Positions 28,128 through 37,034 of a DNA stretch of 64,000 nucleotides are shown here, one piece after another. The stretch comes from Bifidobacterium breve (GTDB lineage Bacteria; Actinomycetota; Acidimicrobiia; Acidimicrobiales; Acidimicrobilacustridaceae). The number at the start of each line of letters is the position of its first letter. Within the stretch, counting starts at the first letter, position 1. Both the position numbers and the translations under genes were made by a program. The stretch is taken from NCBI GenBank assembly GCA_945860545.1, contig CAMAQM010000005.1, positions 1 to 64,000 of the forward strand, given 5' to 3'. Below the pieces are notes generated by a model. That model had not been told where the DNA came from, did not search any database, and saw only the letters and a program-made list of their open reading frames with translations.

Positions 28128-31100
28128 ATGCACGATGACCGCCGCGTCGTTGAGAGTCGCATCGCCCGGGAACTCGCCGAACGCATTCGGCCCCACCTAC
28201 ACGCCCAAACCCTGCCCCTCGACGTGTCGGTGTGGCACGCCCCGGGGGAACCGGTCCCGTTCGCCGACGCTGTCGCCAACGAGTTCGAACCGTTCGCCGT
28301 CGGTGGTCGCTGGGGTGCGCCCTGGGGCACGAGTTGGTTTCGGATGCGAACCGAGATCCCCGAATCGTGGGCGGACCAAGGGGTCGAACTGGTCGTCGAC
28401 CTCGGCTTTTTCGCCGAGGGTCCCGGGTTCCAGGCCGAGGGTCTCGTGTGGTTGGACGGCGAACCGTTGCAGGGCATCCACCCTCGACGCACGGCCGTAC
28501 CGTTGCGTCACGCCGGTGCCGGCCCACTCGAGGTGTTCGTCGAGGCGGCAGCGAACCCGGTGGTCGGCCCGGGTTTCTCCCCCACCCCGATGGGATCGCT
28601 CAATACTGCTCCGAACCGACCCATCTACCGGCTGCGCCGGGCCGATCTCGCCGTGCGAGACCCCGAGGTGGACGCACTCATCCTCGACGTCGAGGTGCTG
28701 TTCGACCTCATGGGGTCGCTCCCCCACACTGACCCACGTCGCCGCCACCTGCTGCGGGCCCTTGAACGGGCGTTCAACACCATCGACGTACGCGATGTGA
28801 GCGGCACGGCCTCCCAGGCCCGACTTGAACTTGCGCCGGCCCTCGACGTTCCCGCCCGTCCCAGCGCGCTCAACGTGATCGGGGTCGGTCACGCCCACAT
28901 CGACACCGCCTGGCTGTGGCCGTTGCGCGAAACGGTCCGCAAGTGCGCCCGCACGTTCGCCTCGGCCACCACGATGATGGACGACTACCCCGAGTACCGC
29001 TTCGTGTGTTCCCAGGCGGCGCAGTACGACTGGATGGAACGGCAGTACCCGGCGCTGTTCGACCGGATCCGCACCAAGGTCGCCGCCGGGCAGTTCGTCC
29101 CGGTGGGCGGCATGTGGGTCGAGGCCGACATGAACCTCCCCGGGGGGGAAAGCCTGGTGCGCCAGTTGGTCCACGGCCAGCGCTACTTCGACGACCGGTT
29201 CGGGGTGCGGTGCAACGAGGTGTGGATCCCCGACGTATTCGGCTACCCGGCGTCACTGCCCCAGGTGTTCGCCGCCGGAGGTTGTGACCGGTTCATCACC
29301 CAGAAGTTGAGCTGGAACAAACAGAACCGCTTCCCCCATTCGACGTTCCTGTGGGAGGGACTCGACGGCACCCGGGTCCTCACCCACTTCCCGCCGGTCG
29401 ACACCTACAACGCCGAAGTGGTGGCGTCGGAGATGGCGTTCAGCGAGACGAACTTCACCGACCACGACTGGAGCCGGTGGGCTCTCATGCCCTACGGCTA
29501 CGGCAACGGGGGAGGTGGCCCGACGCGAGAGATGGTCGAACGGGCTCGCCGCATGGCCGACCTTGACGGGGTGCCTCGCCTTGCACTTGGAACCACCGAC
29601 GAATTTTTCGACAGCGTCGAAGCCGAAGCGGCCGACGGCGCCCCTGTGCCGGTGTGGCGGGGCGAGTTGTACTTCGAGATGCACCGGGGGACCCTGACCA
29701 GTCAGATCGAGACCAAGGTCGGCAACCGACGCTGCGAGCGACTCCTGCGGGAAGCCGAATTGTGGTGGGCGGCGGGTGGACCACTTCCCGTCGAGGTCGA
29801 AACCGAACTCGACGGCCTGTGGAAGGACGTGCTGATCCAACAGTTCCACGACATCCTTCCCGGTTCGTCCATCGCCTGGGTGCACGACGACGCCGAAGCG
29901 GCGTTCGAACGTGTCGGTGGACGGCTTGAGGAACTCATTACCGATGCCGTCGACCGTCTGGGTCTTGCCGGCGGCGACCATGTGCTCAACGCCGCCACCC
30001 ATGACCGCACCGAGGTGCTCGACACCGTCACCGGGCCCGCTCTTGTCCAGGTCCCCGGCAGTGGATCCGCGCCGGTCACCCCGCTGGAACCGACCCACCC
30101 GGTGACCACCGGGGAGCGTTCGATGGGCAACGGTCGGGTGCGGGTTGCCTGGGATGCCGAGGGGACCATCACCTCCATCGTCGATCTCGAGCGTGACCGC
30201 GAGGTCCTCGTGGCCGGCGACACCGTCCACTTCCAACTCGCCCCCGACCAGCCGGTCGAGTTCGACGCCTGGGATCTCGAGGCGTGGACCCGCAGTCTCG
30301 GCACCCCCCTTGATGGTCCCACCGAGGTGACGTGGTTGGAACACGGTCCCCTGCGGGCCCGACTGCGAGTCACCCGACCGTTCGGCAACGGGTCACGCGT
30401 CACCACGGAGGTGACCCTGCGCGCCGACAGCGCCCGGGTCGATCTGAACATGGACATCGCATGGCACGAGTCGGAACGACTCCTGTCGTTGGTCATCCCC
30501 GCTGATGTGCGCACCGAAACGGCCACGTGTGACATCCAGTTCGGCAACGTGCGACGGCCCACACACGCCTCAAGCCCGTGGGACGCCGCCAAGTTCGAGG
30601 TGTGCGCCCACCGCTACGTCGACGTCGCCGAGCCGAGCTTCGGGGTTGGCGTGCTCAACGACGGACGGTTCGGCCACAGCGTGTTCGACGGGAAGGTCAG
30701 CGTGTCGCTGCTGCGCGCCGCCCGCTACCCCGACCCTGACGCCGACCAAGGCCACCACCGGGTCACCGTGTCGATCCTTCCCCACGGCGCCGGCCTCCAC
30801 GAGGTCCTCGCCGAAGCGGCGGCACTGAACATGCCGTTGCGCGTGGTGGAGGGTGCACACGGCAATGCTGCGTCCAAAGCGATCCCCTTCGTGAGCATCG
30901 ACCATCCTGGGGTTGAGTTGAGTTGTGTGAAACGTGCCGACCGGGTCGGTGGCGATAACGGCAGCGACCTCATTGTGCGCCTGTGGGAGTCGTGCGGCGA
31001 CCGGTCCGTGGTGACCGTGCGGACACGCGACCTTCTCCGTCACGCCGAACGGTGCAACGCCCTTGAGGAACCCCTCGAGAACCCTCACGATGACCTCGAG

Positions 31101-31169
31101 ATGGCCGACGGAACCGTGACGGTGCGGCTCAACCCCTTCGAACTCGTCACGTTGCGCCTGCAGGCCTGA
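28128..31169 (+). CDS. Alpha-mannosidase, glycoside hydrolase family 38
   Basis: 1,013 aa; NVIGVGHAHIDTAWLWPLRETVRKCARTFASATTMMDDYPEYRFVCSQAAQYDWMERQYP and EVWIPDVFGYPASLPQVFAAGGCDRFITQKLSWNKQNRFPHSTFLWEGLDGTRVLTHFPP are GH38 signatures. Confidence 0.93.
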   Translation: MHDDRRVVESRIARELAERIRPHLHAQTLPLDVSVWHAPGEPVPFADAVANEFEPFAVGGRWGAPWGTSWFRMRTEIPESWADQGVELVVDLGFFAEGPGFQAEGLVWLDGEPLQGIHPRRTAVPLRHAGAGPLEVFVEAAANPVVGPGFSPTPMGSLNTAPNRPIYRLRRADLAVRDPEVDALILDVEVLFDLMGSLPHTDPRRRHLLRALERAFNTIDVRDVSGTASQARLELAPALDVPARPSALNVIGVGHAHIDTAWLWPLRETVRKCARTFASATTMMDDYPEYRFVCSQAAQYDWMERQYPALFDRIRTKVAAGQFVPVGGMWVEADMNLPGGESLVRQLVHGQRYFDDRFGVRCNEVWIPDVFGYPASLPQVFAAGGCDRFITQKLSWNKQNRFPHSTFLWEGLDGTRVLTHFPPVDTYNAEVVASEMAFSETNFTDHDWSRWALMPYGYGNGGGGPTREMVERARRMADLDGVPRLALGTTDEFFDSVEAEAADGAPVPVWRGELYFEMHRGTLTSQIETKVGNRRCERLLREAELWWAAGGPLPVEVETELDGLWKDVLIQQFHDILPGSSIAWVHDDAEAAFERVGGRLEELITDAVDRLGLAGGDHVLNAATHDRTEVLDTVTGPALVQVPGSGSAPVTPLEPTHPVTTGERSMGNGRVRVAWDAEGTITSIVDLERDREVLVAGDTVHFQLAPDQPVEFDAWDLEAWTRSLGTPLDGPTEVTWLEHGPLRARLRVTRPFGNGSRVTTEVTLRADSARVDLNMDIAWHESERLLSLVIPADVRTETATCDIQFGNVRRPTHASSPWDAAKFEVCAHRYVDVAEPSFGVGVLNDGRFGHSVFDGKVSVSLLRAARYPDPDADQGHHRVTVSILPHGAGLHEVLAEAAALNMPLRVVEGAHGNAASKAIPFVSIDHPGVELSCVKRADRVGGDNGSDLIVRLWESCGDRSVVTVRTRDLLRHAERCNALEEPLENPHDDLEMADGTVTVRLNPFELVTLRLQA

Positions 31170-31188
31170 ACCGGACCAATCGCCGCGC

Positions 31189-32217
31189 TCAGTCGTGGGT
31201 GTGACGGTGATGAAGGTCGGGGACGTGGGGGTGACGGTGCACGATCACCTCGTGATGGTGAGGGTGGGAGTGACGTCCCGTGAAGCCGTCGTGGTGTCGG
31301 TGGGTGTGGTGCCCGTCGGTGTGGTCGTGTTCATGGTCGTGCAGGAGTGCATCATGTCTGTGCTGATGGTCGTGTGAGGAACGCAACGACACCCCGACAC
31401 CAACGACAGCGAGCAGCGAGGCCACAACCTGGGGTGCCGTAAACGGCGTGCCCGACAGCCACCACGCCGCCAACGCACCAACGAACGGCGCCGTCGAGAA
31501 GATCACCTGCCCCCTCGCCGCACCGAGGTCACGCGCCCCCTGCACCCACAGGGTGATCGACACCCCGTAGCCGAACGCCCCGACGGCGAGCGCGCCGATC
31601 ACGGTGCCCGGTGCTGGAAGGGACCCGCCACCGACCACCAGCCCCAGCACGAGATTGGCCGAACCCCCGACCAGACCCTTGGCGAGGGTCACATGCTGGG
31701 GGGAGATGCGGTCGAGGGTGGCCGTCACGTTGTTGTCGATCCCCCAGCACACACACGCCATCGCCACGAGGACGGCCCCAGAACTCACTCCCGCCGACGG
31801 TGACCAGACGAGGGCCGTCCCAGCGAGCGTGATGAGCGCCACGGCGACGATCATGGACCGCCCCAGGTGCTCACGGAACAACACAGCGGCGATCACCACC
31901 GTGGCGACCAGCTCGAAGTTCAGCATCAACGATGCCGTCGCCGCGCTGGTGTGTTGCAGCCCGACAACCAGCAACGCCGGGCCGAGCGCACCACCGACGA
32001 CGACGGCGACTGCGACCGGGCGCCAACTCGCCTGCAGCGCAGAGCGGCTGGGTGGAGCACGAAACGCCACGGGCGACACGGCGACGGCTGCTCCCAGATA
32101 CAGCAACCCGGCGAGCACCAACGGGTTGACCTGCCCGACGAGTTCGGCCGCCAACGGCGTCGAGACCCCAAAGAGCAGCGCCGCAACCGAACACCGGACC
32201 ACGCCGCGTGTGTTCAT
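31189..32217 (-). CDS. EamA/DMT-family permease with His-rich C-terminal tail
   Basis: About ten TM segments; tail SSHDHQHRHDALLHDHEHDHTDGHHTHRHHDGFTGRHSHPHHHEVIVHRHPHVPDLHHRHTHD. Confidence 0.85.
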   Translation of the reverse strand: MNTRGVVRCSVAALLFGVSTPLAAELVGQVNPLVLAGLLYLGAAVAVSPVAFRAPPSRSALQASWRPVAVAVVVGGALGPALLVVGLQHTSAATASLMLNFELVATVVIAAVLFREHLGRSMIVAVALITLAGTALVWSPSAGVSSGAVLVAMACVCWGIDNNVTATLDRISPQHVTLAKGLVGGSANLVLGLVVGGGSLPAPGTVIGALAVGAFGYGVSITLWVQGARDLGAARGQVIFSTAPFVGALAAWWLSGTPFTAPQVVASLLAVVGVGVSLRSSHDHQHRHDALLHDHEHDHTDGHHTHRHHDGFTGRHSHPHHHEVIVHRHPHVPDLHHRHTHD

Positions 32218-32296
32218 CGCCGTCGACTCCTCACCCCGTGAATGTGTGGCTCACGTGCCGTTGTGGACCGACTGTTGCCGGGCAGGCCCACCATGG

Positions 32297-32370
32297 TGGG
32301 CGCTGAGGGACTCGAACCCCCGACCCTCTCCTTGTAAGGGAGATGCTCTAGCCAACTGAGCTAAGCGCCC
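32297..32370 (-). tRNA. tRNA-Val (anticodon TAC)
   Basis: Minus strand GGGCGCTTAGCTCAGTTGGCTAGAGCATCTCCCTTACAAGGAGAGGGTCGGGGGTTCGAGTCCCTCAGCGCCCA folds as a cloverleaf with anticodon loop CTTACAA. Confidence 0.93.
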
Positions 32371-32401
32371 CAGACCCGGCGCACCGGGCGGACCAGAGAT
32401 C

Positions 32402-32911
32402 CTACCGCTGCGCCTGGACGTCACCGCCGAGGGCGTCGCGGTCCCTTCGGGCCAGCGCCACCAGTGCCGATGCGGTCTCCGGCTGCAACTCGGGCAACGC
32501 CACCGGATCGAACCATCCCACGGCCGCGATCTCGGCGGGGTCGGCCACCGTGGCGTCGGGGTCAACCCCGGGACCCGGCCGGGCGCGGAACACCACGTCA
32601 ACCCGGTGCAACCGTGACGCCACCACAACCGACGGCTCGCCCACGAGTTCGACCTCGATGCCGACCTCCTCGGCGACTTCGCGCCGGGCGCCATCGGCGG
32701 GATCCTCGTGGCGGGCCAACAGGCCGCCCGGGAGTCCCCACCCTTGTCGGTAGGTCTGGCGAATCAGCAGAATTCGCCCGTCGGTGCGTTCGACTCGACA
32801 CATCGCCCCCACGGTGTACCCGGGGGTCCCTAGGCGCACCAGCCGACGCCGCAACCCGCGAGGGAGACGACCGAACAGCTGCAGGGCGAGACGGTGGACG
32901 TGGGTGCGCAC
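32402..32911 (-). CDS. NUDIX hydrolase
   Basis: GGLLARHEDPADGARREVAEEVGIEVEL matches the Nudix box (GX5EX7REUXEEXGU). Confidence 0.88.
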   Translation of the reverse strand: MRTHVHRLALQLFGRLPRGLRRRLVRLGTPGYTVGAMCRVERTDGRILLIRQTYRQGWGLPGGLLARHEDPADGARREVAEEVGIEVELVGEPSVVVASRLHRVDVVFRARPGPGVDPDATVADPAEIAAVGWFDPVALPELQPETASALVALARRDRDALGGDVQAQR

Positions 32912-32960
32912 ACCTCAAGCGTACGGTGAGGCGCCCACAGCGCGCCCACCGGTTCGGTCG

Positions 32961-33749
32961 CTAACGATTGGGCGGGGTCGTGAAGCCGGCGCGTGCGGCG
33001 ACGAGCGCCGCCCCGAGCTCGCCAGTTCCGGCAGCGACGGGGGTGCGCCGGTCAGCGGGATCGAGGGTGACGAGCGGCCGCCCCTCGGCGTCGACGACGA
33101 ACGCCCCCGCTTCGAGACACACCAGCATCCCACCGAGGTAGTCCCACACCCCGTGGGCGTTCCACGAACAGTCGAGGTACCCGTCGAGCGTGCCGTCGGC
33201 CACCGCACACAGGTCGAGCGCGGCGGCGCCCATGGCCCGATACTGCTTCCACCCGAGGTAGTGCGGTGGGTAGCCGGACAGGCCGACCATGGCGGAACGC
33301 AACGTCGTCGCGGCCGACGGGGTGATCGGGACCCCGTCACGGGTGGCGCCGTGACCTGCCACGGCCTCGTAGCGCCGTCCGTGGGCGAGGTCGGCAACGA
33401 GTGCCACCCGGGCCTCGCCGTCCACCACAGCGCACAGGCTCGTGGCGAACCAGGGCACTCCCCGACTGGCGTTGGTCGAGCCGTCGAGGGGGTCGACGAT
33501 CACCGTGACGCGCTGGTCGTCACGGGTGCGACCCGACTCCTCGCTCACCACCCCGACTCCTGCGGCGGCGAGGACGCCGAGCGCCGCCTCGTCGGCCACC
33601 AGGTCGGCGGCGTACTGACCGCGCTCACGGTCCACCATCGACCAGTCGGTGACCCCGGCCACCGCGTCAGCCACGGCGTCGGCGACGTCACCGAGCAGGA
33701 CGACGAGTTGGTCGTCGGACCAGGAACGGTCTGGATCGGTGTGGGTCAC
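32961..33749 (-). CDS. Inositol monophosphatase family protein
   Basis: VIVDPLDGSTNASRGVPWFATSLCAVVDG and CSWNAHGVWDYLGGMLVCLEAGAFVVDAEGRP match IMPase motifs A and B. Start GTG 33749 (VTHTDPDRSW) preferred. Confidence 0.88.
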   Translation of the reverse strand: MTHTDPDRSWSDDQLVVLLGDVADAVADAVAGVTDWSMVDRERGQYAADLVADEAALGVLAAAGVGVVSEESGRTRDDQRVTVIVDPLDGSTNASRGVPWFATSLCAVVDGEARVALVADLAHGRRYEAVAGHGATRDGVPITPSAATTLRSAMVGLSGYPPHYLGWKQYRAMGAAALDLCAVADGTLDGYLDCSWNAHGVWDYLGGMLVCLEAGAFVVDAEGRPLVTLDPADRRTPVAAGTGELGAALVAARAGFTTPPNR

Positions 33750-33827
33750 ACGCCGACGGTACCGGGCGCCGGTACCCGGCGGCGACCACGGTGCGCCGGT
33801 GGGGCCGTGGCGTGGCAGGCTTGGGTG

Positions 33828-34391
33828 GTGGCCGTCATCGACATCCCCGGGTTCGTCGCCGACCTGAAGTCCCATGCCGTGGACCATGGGTTCCACGTGC
33901 ACGACGAACGCCACTTCATCGAGACGTATTCACTGCGTCAGATGTGGGAAGTCGAACTGCATCCCGAACAGGCGTGCGGTGGCCCCCTCGACCTGCACCT
34001 CGCCCTCGAGGTGGACCCCAGAGCCCTGCTGCAGTTCGAGGACCGCGTCGTCGAACTCGACGAAACCGACGAACCACCCACCGGGTTCTGGTTCCCCCTC
34101 GCCTTCAACTGGGCGCTGCCTCCCCTGCCGGCGGGGCCTGACCTGTTGGTGCTCGCCACCGAACTCGCTGAGATCGGTGGAACCGAGTTGCCCCTTGAGG
34201 TCTCCGCCATCGACTCGTACGCCACCGCCCTCGACGCCCCGGAACGGTCGCTGAGCATCGTGGCCCGCATCCAGGTCCCCCTCGACCGAATCCTGTTGGG
34301 CCAGGAACAGTTGTGTGACGTGCTCGACCGGTGCCACGGGGTGAGCATGTTTCTGTTGGACCGCGCCCCGATGTGGCTGGACGACCTGTGA
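33828..34391 (+). CDS. Hypothetical protein
   Basis: 188-codon frame with actinobacterial GC3 codon bias, VAVIDIPGFVADLKSHAVDHGFHVHDERHFIETYSL; coupled to the next gene by a GTGA overlap. Confidence 0.6.
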   Translation: MAVIDIPGFVADLKSHAVDHGFHVHDERHFIETYSLRQMWEVELHPEQACGGPLDLHLALEVDPRALLQFEDRVVELDETDEPPTGFWFPLAFNWALPPLPAGPDLLVLATELAEIGGTELPLEVSAIDSYATALDAPERSLSIVARIQVPLDRILLGQEQLCDVLDRCHGVSMFLLDRAPMWLDDL

Positions 34392-34864
34392 GCCGCAACA
34401 TCGAACACATCGAGTTCACCTTCGATGAGCGTGACGCCGTGGTGGTGGCCATGGGAGAACTGGTGTCCCGCCACACCGGGTGGGTCAACATCCAACCCAT
34501 CGTGGACCCTGAACGCCTGCCCGCTCCCCCTTCGGGGTTGATCTCGGGGTGGCTGACTGGGGGGCTCCCTCCGCTTCCGGTCGGTACGTTCATGGCGCCG
34601 GTGGTCAAGCGCGGCGAGTTGACCCACGGGTCGGTGGGCCTCGCCCACAACGCCAACACCAAAGTCGCTCGTCGCCTCGTGGAGGCCGGGATCGTCGCTC
34701 CCGATGGTTGGCGGGCGGTGCAGGACAACGCCCGTCGAGGGGTGGTGATCCAGGTGCCACCCGACACCGACCCTGCCGTGGCGCTCGACTGGATCCTGCG
34801 ATCCATTGAGGAACTGGCACGCGTCCCCACCGATCGGACCTACCGGGCCACCATCCACTCGTGA
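34388..34864 (+). CDS. Hypothetical protein
   Basis: GTG at 34388 overlaps the upstream TGA; VSRNIEHIEFTFDERDAVVVAMGELVSRHTGWVNIQPIVD, coherent coding frame. Confidence 0.6.
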   Translation: MSRNIEHIEFTFDERDAVVVAMGELVSRHTGWVNIQPIVDPERLPAPPSGLISGWLTGGLPPLPVGTFMAPVVKRGELTHGSVGLAHNANTKVARRLVEAGIVAPDGWRAVQDNARRGVVIQVPPDTDPAVALDWILRSIEELARVPTDRTYRATIHS

Positions 34865-34887
34865 TCGTCGGCCGCTAGGGTTCGGAC

Positions 34888-35124
34888 ATGCCCACGACCC
34901 AAGGCCGCAGCAACGACAAGTCCTCCCCGATCACCGCCCGTCGCGTGCTCGTGGCCCTCTTGGTGCTCGCCGCGTTGGCGTTCGTGGTGCAGAACACCAA
35001 CACGGTGGACATCAAGTGGCTGATGTTCGGGTTCAGTGCACCGCAGTGGATGATGGCGGTGCTGCTGTTGGGTGTGGGGTTCGTGGTCGGCTGGTTCGTC
35101 GGCCGACCCAACCGCAAGGACTGA
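34888..35124 (+). CDS. LapA/DUF1049-like small membrane protein
   Basis: 78 aa; LVALLVLAALAFVVQNTNTVDIKWLMFGFSAPQWMMAVLLLGVGFVVGWFVGRPNRKD matches the LapA_dom pattern (QN...V...FG...P). Confidence 0.75.
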   Translation: MPTTQGRSNDKSSPITARRVLVALLVLAALAFVVQNTNTVDIKWLMFGFSAPQWMMAVLLLGVGFVVGWFVGRPNRKD

Positions 35125-35174
35125 CGCTCAACACGACGTTGGGGAACTCCGCTGACGGAGAGACTGCGTCGCCG

Positions 35175-36956
35175 CTAGTGCACCGGCTCGGCCGACGACG
35201 AACCCTCATCGACGTCACCGAGGACCAGTTGGGCGCCAACGCTCGGTTCGCCGCCGCTGGGATCGATGATCTCGCCGGTGAACAGGAAGTTCAACGCCTG
35301 GATCATGACGCCGGGTTCGGAACTGCCTGCGTCGTGCGGATCGAGCCCGTGGAGCCCGGGTGTGGGCGGAAGGTTCGTGGTGGGGGGTGCCGGGGTGCCG
35401 AAATCCCACACGGATAGCACCGAACGGGTGGTGGGCATGTCGCCCACGTCGTCGATGCCCCACATGGGTTCGACATCGCTGGAACGACCGTCACGCAACG
35501 CCGGCCGGCGCACCGCGGCACCGATGGTGCGGGCCAGCACCTCGGTGGAGACGTTGGGGACCTGATGGTCACCGAACGCCTCGATGAGCAGCACCGTCTT
35601 GGGGCTGACCCCCGGGTAGGGGTCGGCGGTGAGGTGCTGGACGTATCCGGCGTTCTCCCCCCGGTCCCACAGCAACTGGATGAGCTCAAGGGCCACCATG
35701 CGGTCTACGGGGTCCGGGTAGGCGCCGTGGAACACGTCTTCGAAGGCCAACCAGTTCACCGACCGGGGCAGCATCAGGTTGTAGGCGAGTCCCGGCACCC
35801 CGAACACGGCCCGCTGCCACTCGTCAGCCACGGCGCTCGCCACCCCACCGAGGATGCCGCCCTGACTGTTGCCGACGAACACCGATCCGTCGACGGCCAG
35901 TCGGGACGCACCGTCGGGCCCCTGGAACACGGGGTGGGAGGCGAACCCGTCGGGCCGGTTGGCGAGACGGGCCAAAAGGATGAACGCCAACTGGGACTGC
36001 TGGAGCCGGTCAGGGATGGACACGAAACGTGACAGGTCGCCGAGCACATCGGCGACGTTGGGAACGTCCTCGGTACACATGCCCACCCAGTCGGTGCCGC
36101 ACACGTTGAGGTTGCCCAACGAGCAGATGCCGTCAAGCGTGTACACCTCGTCGCGACTCGACAGCAGACCGTGGCCGAACACCAGCGTGCCGCGTGCGGC
36201 GGGGTCCGAAGCGAACAGGAACGTGAACGGGGCGCGCCACGTCGGATACTCGGGGTTGAGCGTGGGTGTTCCCTCGGCGTCGAGCAGCATGCGTCCGCCG
36301 GGGGACCCGTCGTTGTCGAGGTAGTTCGGCACGCTGAACGTGCCCTGCACCGACACCGGGTCGCCCGAGTCGTCGACGTCGGTGACCTCGAACTCAGGCA
36401 TGTACCCCTCAGCTGCGGCGACCATTGCCCGCAACCGGCTCGACAAGGAGGTGCTCGACGCCACCGGGAACGACCACACCAGCGGAAGCTCCATGGGCAC
36501 CGGTGCACCGGTGGCGGTGACCAACGGGTCGATCTCCACCTGGTAACGGTGGCCTTCGGTGAGCGCCTTGGCCGGGTGGATCATCACCAGGTGGTGCCGC
36601 TCGGGGTCATAGGAGTTGAGCTCCGCCCAGTACGGCCAACGCTCCCCGGTGGTGAGGTCGGTGAGGCGCACTGCAACGTCGGCAGCCATCGACGCCCCGA
36701 TGTTGGTGCTGTCGGGCACGCCGCTGCGGGTGAGATCCACCCCGGGCACGTGCACGAGGATGCGACTCGCCGGTGAGAAGCCGTCAGCAACGTTCTGCGC
36801 CGTGACGTCAATGGGGACCCCCGCCGAGTTGCGGGGGGTGGCCTCAGCGGGAATGGCGAGGCGCACCCCGGTGGGGGTGGTGGGGTCCGCAACGGTGAAC
36901 CGCTCGTGGGGCCAGGGCAACAGTCCGCTCGACGGCGTCCAGATCTCATTTGTCAT
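35175..36956 (-). CDS. Large uncharacterised putative alpha/beta-hydrolase-like protein
   Basis: About 593 aa from ATG 36956 (MTNEIWTPSSGLLPWPHERFTVADPTTPTG); FVGNSQGGILGG resembles a GxSxGG nucleophile elbow, TLVFGHGLLSSRDEV an oxyanion-loop HG. Confidence 0.65.
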   Translation of the reverse strand: MTNEIWTPSSGLLPWPHERFTVADPTTPTGVRLAIPAEATPRNSAGVPIDVTAQNVADGFSPASRILVHVPGVDLTRSGVPDSTNIGASMAADVAVRLTDLTTGERWPYWAELNSYDPERHHLVMIHPAKALTEGHRYQVEIDPLVTATGAPVPMELPLVWSFPVASSTSLSSRLRAMVAAAEGYMPEFEVTDVDDSGDPVSVQGTFSVPNYLDNDGSPGGRMLLDAEGTPTLNPEYPTWRAPFTFLFASDPAARGTLVFGHGLLSSRDEVYTLDGICSLGNLNVCGTDWVGMCTEDVPNVADVLGDLSRFVSIPDRLQQSQLAFILLARLANRPDGFASHPVFQGPDGASRLAVDGSVFVGNSQGGILGGVASAVADEWQRAVFGVPGLAYNLMLPRSVNWLAFEDVFHGAYPDPVDRMVALELIQLLWDRGENAGYVQHLTADPYPGVSPKTVLLIEAFGDHQVPNVSTEVLARTIGAAVRRPALRDGRSSDVEPMWGIDDVGDMPTTRSVLSVWDFGTPAPPTTNLPPTPGLHGLDPHDAGSSEPGVMIQALNFLFTGEIIDPSGGEPSVGAQLVLGDVDEGSSSAEPVH

Positions 36957-37034
36957 TCCGACAATCTCGCACATCTCGGTGACCGCCACCGACACTCCGG
37001 GCACCGCAACGACCGCTCCCCTACGCTTTGACCC

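Noticed and set aside
31200-31380. Tandem DNA repeat near cgtgatggtgaggg / gtggtgtcgg
   Set aside because: Explained by codon usage (CAC/CAT) of the His-rich C-terminal tail of the DMT permease on the minus strand.
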